A stretch of 64,000 bases of DNA. Origin: Pantoea sp. RIT-PI-b (GTDB taxonomy: Bacteria > Pseudomonadota > Gammaproteobacteria > Enterobacterales > Enterobacteriaceae). The notes under the pieces are model-generated. The model did no database searches. It saw only the letters and a list, made by a program, of their open reading frames with translations, and had not been told where the DNA came from. Both the position numbers and the translations under genes were made by a program. Positions 61,287 to 64,000 of this stretch are shown one piece after another. Each line of letters begins with the position of its first letter. Position 1 is the first letter of the stretch. Where the stretch lies: the NCBI RefSeq assembly GCF_001187905.1, contig NZ_LGIS01000020.1, positions 409,405-473,404 on the forward strand. Direction: 5' to 3'.

Positions 61287-62147
61287 ATGGCGCACAACCC
61301 GCAGGACTCTTCCCTTGGCGTTTTTATGGCCGAAACCCTCCCCAGCGATAGCCGTCAGGCACGCCAGCTGGCGCGTCGCCAATTGATCGCTGAAGCGGTA
61401 ATGGCTGAAGGGGCGATTCGCATCGAAGATATTACCGATCGCTTCGGCATCAGTTTGATGACCGCACATCGGGATATCGATGAAATGGTGGAGCGTGGGC
61501 TGCTGCATAAATCTCGCGGCGTGGTTTCAGCCACGCCAACCAGCCTCGTCGAATCCAGTGATATTTATCGTGCCACGCGCCAGCTGGAAGAGAAGCAGGC
61601 CATTGCCGATGTGGCCGCGACCTATCTGGAGCCGGGCCAGGCCATTTTTCTTGATGATTCCACCACCGTATTGCAGATGGCGCGGCTGCTGGCCGCACGT
61701 GCGCCGCTGACGGTGATCACCAACTCGCTAACCTTAATGAACGAGCTGCGCAACGGCCGTGATATCACCTTAATGGGGCTGGGCGGACAGTTTTATCACT
61801 GGTGCAATGCCTTTATGGGCCGCATGACGCGCGAAGAGATTGCCAGCCTGCGCGCCGACGTGTTTTTCGTCAGCATGTCGGCGATTATCGAGGACGCGGT
61901 GTTTCACCAATCCGCTGAAACGGTAGAAACTAAACGCGCGATGTTTGACGCGGCGCAGAAGCGCATTTTGATGATGGATGACACTAAGTTTGAACGTCGG
62001 GCGCTGCACCGCTTTGCTCATCTGAGTGAATTCGACGTGGTGATTGTCAATCAGGGCACGCCGGTACCGATTCTACGCCGCATGCAGGATTTGGGCGTCA
62101 ACGTCGTAGTGGCACCGATGAAAATAGCCAGCAACGCTCCATCATAA
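61287..62147 (+). CDS. DeoR-family regulator of the ery region
   Basis: A 286-residue DeoR regulator: winged helix-turn-helix EGAIRIEDITDRFGISLMTA then HRDIDEMVERGLLHKSRGVV (residues about 40-80), then the sugar-phosphate domain (IFLDDSTTVLQMARLLA, LMGLGGQFYHWCNAFMG, ILMMDDTKFERRALHRF). DeoR proteins (EryR) accompany tpiB-rpiB in rhizobial and Brucella erythritol loci; here those two isomerase genes do not follow. An internal Met at 61326 is an alternative start. It is the last gene linked to the polyol region. Confidence 0.87.
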   Translation: MAHNPQDSSLGVFMAETLPSDSRQARQLARRQLIAEAVMAEGAIRIEDITDRFGISLMTAHRDIDEMVERGLLHKSRGVVSATPTSLVESSDIYRATRQLEEKQAIADVAATYLEPGQAIFLDDSTTVLQMARLLAARAPLTVITNSLTLMNELRNGRDITLMGLGGQFYHWCNAFMGRMTREEIASLRADVFFVSMSAIIEDAVFHQSAETVETKRAMFDAAQKRILMMDDTKFERRALHRFAHLSEFDVVIVNQGTPVPILRRMQDLGVNVVVAPMKIASNAPS

Positions 62148-62321
62148 AGAACGCATTATCACGCTGCGTCTCTTTACATTTATTTAAATATATCGAGACT
62201 TAATTGCTTTTTTTAGTTTCTTTAACACTCTTGTTAATTATTCAGGGGTTTCCTGGTCATTATATTGCCAATTTGCTCTACGTTTACTATTAGGCCAAAT
62301 TTCAGAATGATGGGGTATCTG

Positions 62322-63053
62322 ATGCTGATTAAACTTAAACGTACGCGCACGCATGATGAGGATCGCAATCTGGCGATGTGGTTAGCCACCGCCGCTGGAG
62401 TGCTCAATGCGATCGCCCTTGGGGCATTTGGTTTTTTTCCCTCACACATGTCAGGTAATACCTCACAATTATCCAGTGAAGTGTCGAACGTTAATTTCCG
62501 CGACATCACCTTTTTAGCTACCATTCTGTTTGCTTTTGTTTGTGGCGCGGTCACCGCCAGAATGGTGGTGATTAGCGGATTGGCCAATGGCAACCGGATT
62601 ATTTTCTGCCAGATTCTCTGGGTGGAAGGGCTGGCATTAATATTATTATCGCTATTTGAACTGTTCTTTTATTCATCGGCCAATAATCGCGAAGTTATTG
62701 TCATTCTGGGCTTCCTGATGGGCATACATAATTCAACATCGACGCAATTATCCAATGGCCGCGTACGCTCAACCCATATTACCGGCACCTTAACCGATGC
62801 CGGGATTTCTCTGGCTTCGGTCATAGCGGCACTGTTTCGGCGCGATCCGTCGAAAAACGTATCCGGGCAGAAGCGCCAGCTGTGGACGCATCTGACCACC
62901 ATTTTCTCCTTCCTGATCGGTGGCATTGTCGGTTTGATGATGTTCAAACATCTCGGCTTTAAAGCCATGGCGATGGTTGGTGCCATTCTGTTGATAGTCG
63001 CCACGCTGGCGATGGTGAGAACGGTGGTGCGGGCAAAGCGCACGGCGGCATAA
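62322..63053 (+). CDS. DUF1275 (YoaK family) inner-membrane protein
   Basis: A 243-residue protein with about six to seven helices. Family features are LATAAGVLNAIALGAFGFFP followed by SHMSGNTSQLSSEV, and the second-half RSTHITGTLTDAGISLASV: the two HxSG/THxTG-type repeats of DUF1275 membrane proteins. Function is unknown; a transport role is often suggested. The start at 62322 has a GGGG run upstream; Mets at 62265 and 62310 would extend it. The 174-base A/T-rich gap before it (62148-62321) has no other gene. Confidence 0.85.
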   Translation: MLIKLKRTRTHDEDRNLAMWLATAAGVLNAIALGAFGFFPSHMSGNTSQLSSEVSNVNFRDITFLATILFAFVCGAVTARMVVISGLANGNRIIFCQILWVEGLALILLSLFELFFYSSANNREVIVILGFLMGIHNSTSTQLSNGRVRSTHITGTLTDAGISLASVIAALFRRDPSKNVSGQKRQLWTHLTTIFSFLIGGIVGLMMFKHLGFKAMAMVGAILLIVATLAMVRTVVRAKRTAA

Positions 63054-63066
63054 CCCGGTGATGACG

Positions 63067-63097
63067 AGCAAAGCGGCTCCGTTTAAGCCGCTTTGCT
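63067..63097. terminator. Hairpin after the DUF1275 gene
   Basis: AGCAAAGCGGCT (63067-63078), loop CCGTTTA and AGCCGCTTTGCT (63086-63097) form a perfect 12-base-pair stem 13 bases after the stop. A T-run is lacking, so terminator strength is uncertain. Confidence 0.65.
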
Positions 63098-63254
63098 AGT
63101 GCCAGCTTCAAATAGGAATTTTTACCTTCCGCAGCGTCTGAAAACCCCTTAAATTCACGCCGACGAGCAGTGCCAGTCACAACAGATTGGGTATTTTAAC
63201 AACAATCAAATAAACACTTTTGCATGCCATAAAATAATGGCAGTGAGGCTTTGT

Positions 63255-63464
63255 ATGCTTTTAAAACGCAGCTGTAAAATTGCTATGGTTATGTTGGTGA
63301 TGTTTTCGGTGACCGCTTGCGGCATGTCTCATCGTGGCAGAAACACCGCGATTGGTGCCGGTGTCGGTGCCGTAGGCGGCGCGGTATTAACCGGCGGCAG
63401 CACCTTCGGCACGCTGGGCGGCGCGGCGATTGGTGGCTTAATCGGACATGAAGTGAGCCGTTAA
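63255..63464 (+). CDS. osmB: OsmB-like glycine-zipper lipoprotein
   Basis: A 69-residue outer-membrane lipoprotein. The start at 63255 has GAGG six bases upstream. The lipoprotein signal MLLKRSCKIAMVMLVMFSVT ends in VTAC, with lipidation at Cys 22. The mature part RGRNTAIGAGVGAVGGAVLT, then GGSTFGTLGGAAIGGLIGHE, is a glycine-zipper domain nearly the same as E. coli OsmB (72 residues), which is induced by high osmolarity and in stationary phase. A hairpin terminator follows. Confidence 0.9.
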   Translation: MLLKRSCKIAMVMLVMFSVTACGMSHRGRNTAIGAGVGAVGGAVLTGGSTFGTLGGAAIGGLIGHEVSR

Positions 63465-63479
63465 TTTTCTTGCCATTGA

Positions 63480-63510
63480 GATTCGCTGCCTTATTTAGCG
63501 GCAGCGAATC
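63480..63510 (+). terminator. Hairpin after the osmB-like gene
   Basis: GATTCGCTGCC (63480-63490), loop TTATTTAGC and GGCAGCGAATC (63500-63510) form a perfect 11-base-pair stem 16 bases after the stop. The downstream tail AGAGTTCTGATTATT is only moderately T-rich. Confidence 0.7.
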
Positions 63511-63951
63511 AGAGTTCTGATTATTACCTGCCTTTAAACATCCCCGGTTATTTTGATTACCCAAAATCCAGACTAAAAATACAAACACGCCAAATCCAAC
63601 GAGATCGGCGAAGCAGGGCGCGCATTACTGCCGAGATTAGACGAGCGTTAACTTCTTTGTCATAAATAACACGCCAAGAGTTCTGAATTGTCCTTTACCC
63701 AGCGATGGTTCGGCGTATGAAGAGTAAACACTTATCGAGCCGAATTTATTCAATCTATTTTTCAGGGCGGCGAAAGTTGGCAGGCGTCGTTAAGGGCAGG
63801 AGATAAGGTTTGTTGGGCCTGAGTGCGCATTGGCATATCTCATTTAACATAATCATGATTATGCGCACTTAGATTATGGAAGCAAAGCTGACCTGGCCGT
63901 TCTGAGCTAAGCTTACCTGGCCGCTTCGGGCTACCTGCTGAGGATCCTGAT
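63511..63951. other. Gene-free stretch with tandem 24-base units before the terminal gene
   Basis: No gene is seen. Near the right end two adjacent 24-base units, 63886-63909 and 63910-63933, share 19 of 24 positions with a common ACCTGGCCG core, and a palindrome TAATCATGATTA lies at 63850-63861. Such tandem sites just before a transposase gene suggest the left end of an insertion sequence, but its exact border cannot be placed. Confidence 0.45.
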
Positions 63952-64000
63952 ATGACGGCTTCTGGTGCGGAGTTTTTCACGATGAACGAAGTTAACCGGC
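63952..64000 (+). CDS. Start of a truncated-by-window gene, possibly a transposase
   Basis: Only 16 codons are in the window: MTASGAEFFTMNEVNR. AGGA lies seven bases upstream of the ATG. The EFFTMNEVNR start resembles the N-terminus of ISNCY/IS1202-type transposases, which begin with a short TMxExNR-like segment before a helix-turn-helix. The tandem 24-base units just upstream support an insertion sequence. The identification is tentative because so little is visible. Confidence 0.4.
   Translation, partial: MTASGAEFFTMNEVNR

Noticed and set aside
1..64000. CRISPR array, tRNA or rRNA genes
   Set aside because: No regularly spaced direct repeats of CRISPR type, no cloverleaf with a conserved T-loop, and no rRNA-like sequence were noticed on either strand. 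A tRNA or CRISPR scan would confirm.

Overview
The window looks like a chromosomal segment of a plant- or environment-associated member of the Enterobacterales, most likely Erwiniaceae (Pantoea or Erwinia type). The evidence is the close similarity and partly conserved order of genes known from Escherichia coli (rha genes; ynfM-ynfL-mlc-bioD2; ynfD/ynfB/ynfA; ydfG and dcp), combined with catabolic inserts absent from E. coli K-12 and short palindromic intergenic repeats. All assignments are from reading the sequence and remembered family members; no database search was run.

Layout. (1) 1-1670: tail of an M20 peptidase and a translationally coupled MHS-type transporter. (2) 1671-11117: an L-rhamnose locus: aldA, two small unknown genes, rhaT, the activators rhaR and rhaS, and rhaBADM. 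Four sites with the RhaS geometry (two 17-base half-sites 16 bases apart) and one RhaR-like site (17-17-17) are readable, so aldA and the two unknown genes probably belong to the rhamnose regulon. (3) 11118-27828: a core-like region with a TetR regulator, a DUF1471 protein, sotB, ynfM/ynfL, mlc, bioD2, a purine permease, an OsmU-type osmoprotectant ABC importer, a DHA2 exporter, ynfD, ynfB, ynfA and ydfG. (4) 28000-37420: purine catabolism (guaD, xdhABC, hpxO) lying around dcp, which directly neighbours ydfG in E. coli. (5) 37421-39780: a small Cys-rich secreted protein, a roughly 730-base repeat element with inverted ends, and a RES-Xre toxin-antitoxin pair.

(6) 39795-62147 is the most unusual part: two polyol-type catabolic modules side by side. 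The right-hand one (51267-62147) has the order eryA-eryB-eryC-eryD of the alpha-proteobacterial erythritol operon, with a divergent DUF2291-ATPase-permease-binding-protein operon and a DeoR regulator. The final isomerases EryH and EryI are not in the window. The left-hand one (40190-48848) is a seven-gene, tightly packed operon: sugar-type ABC importer, SorC regulator, GlpD-like FAD dehydrogenase, a class I aldolase of the DhnA/LsrF kind and a LyxK-like FGGY kinase. A DUF1479 putative iron oxygenase and a YciT-like DeoR regulator diverge from it. Its logic would be import, phosphorylation, oxidation to a ketose phosphate and aldol cleavage; the substrate cannot be read from sequence and I know of no described pathway with this set.

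(7) 62148-64000: a DUF1275 membrane protein, an OsmB-like lipoprotein and the start of a probable insertion sequence running off the end.
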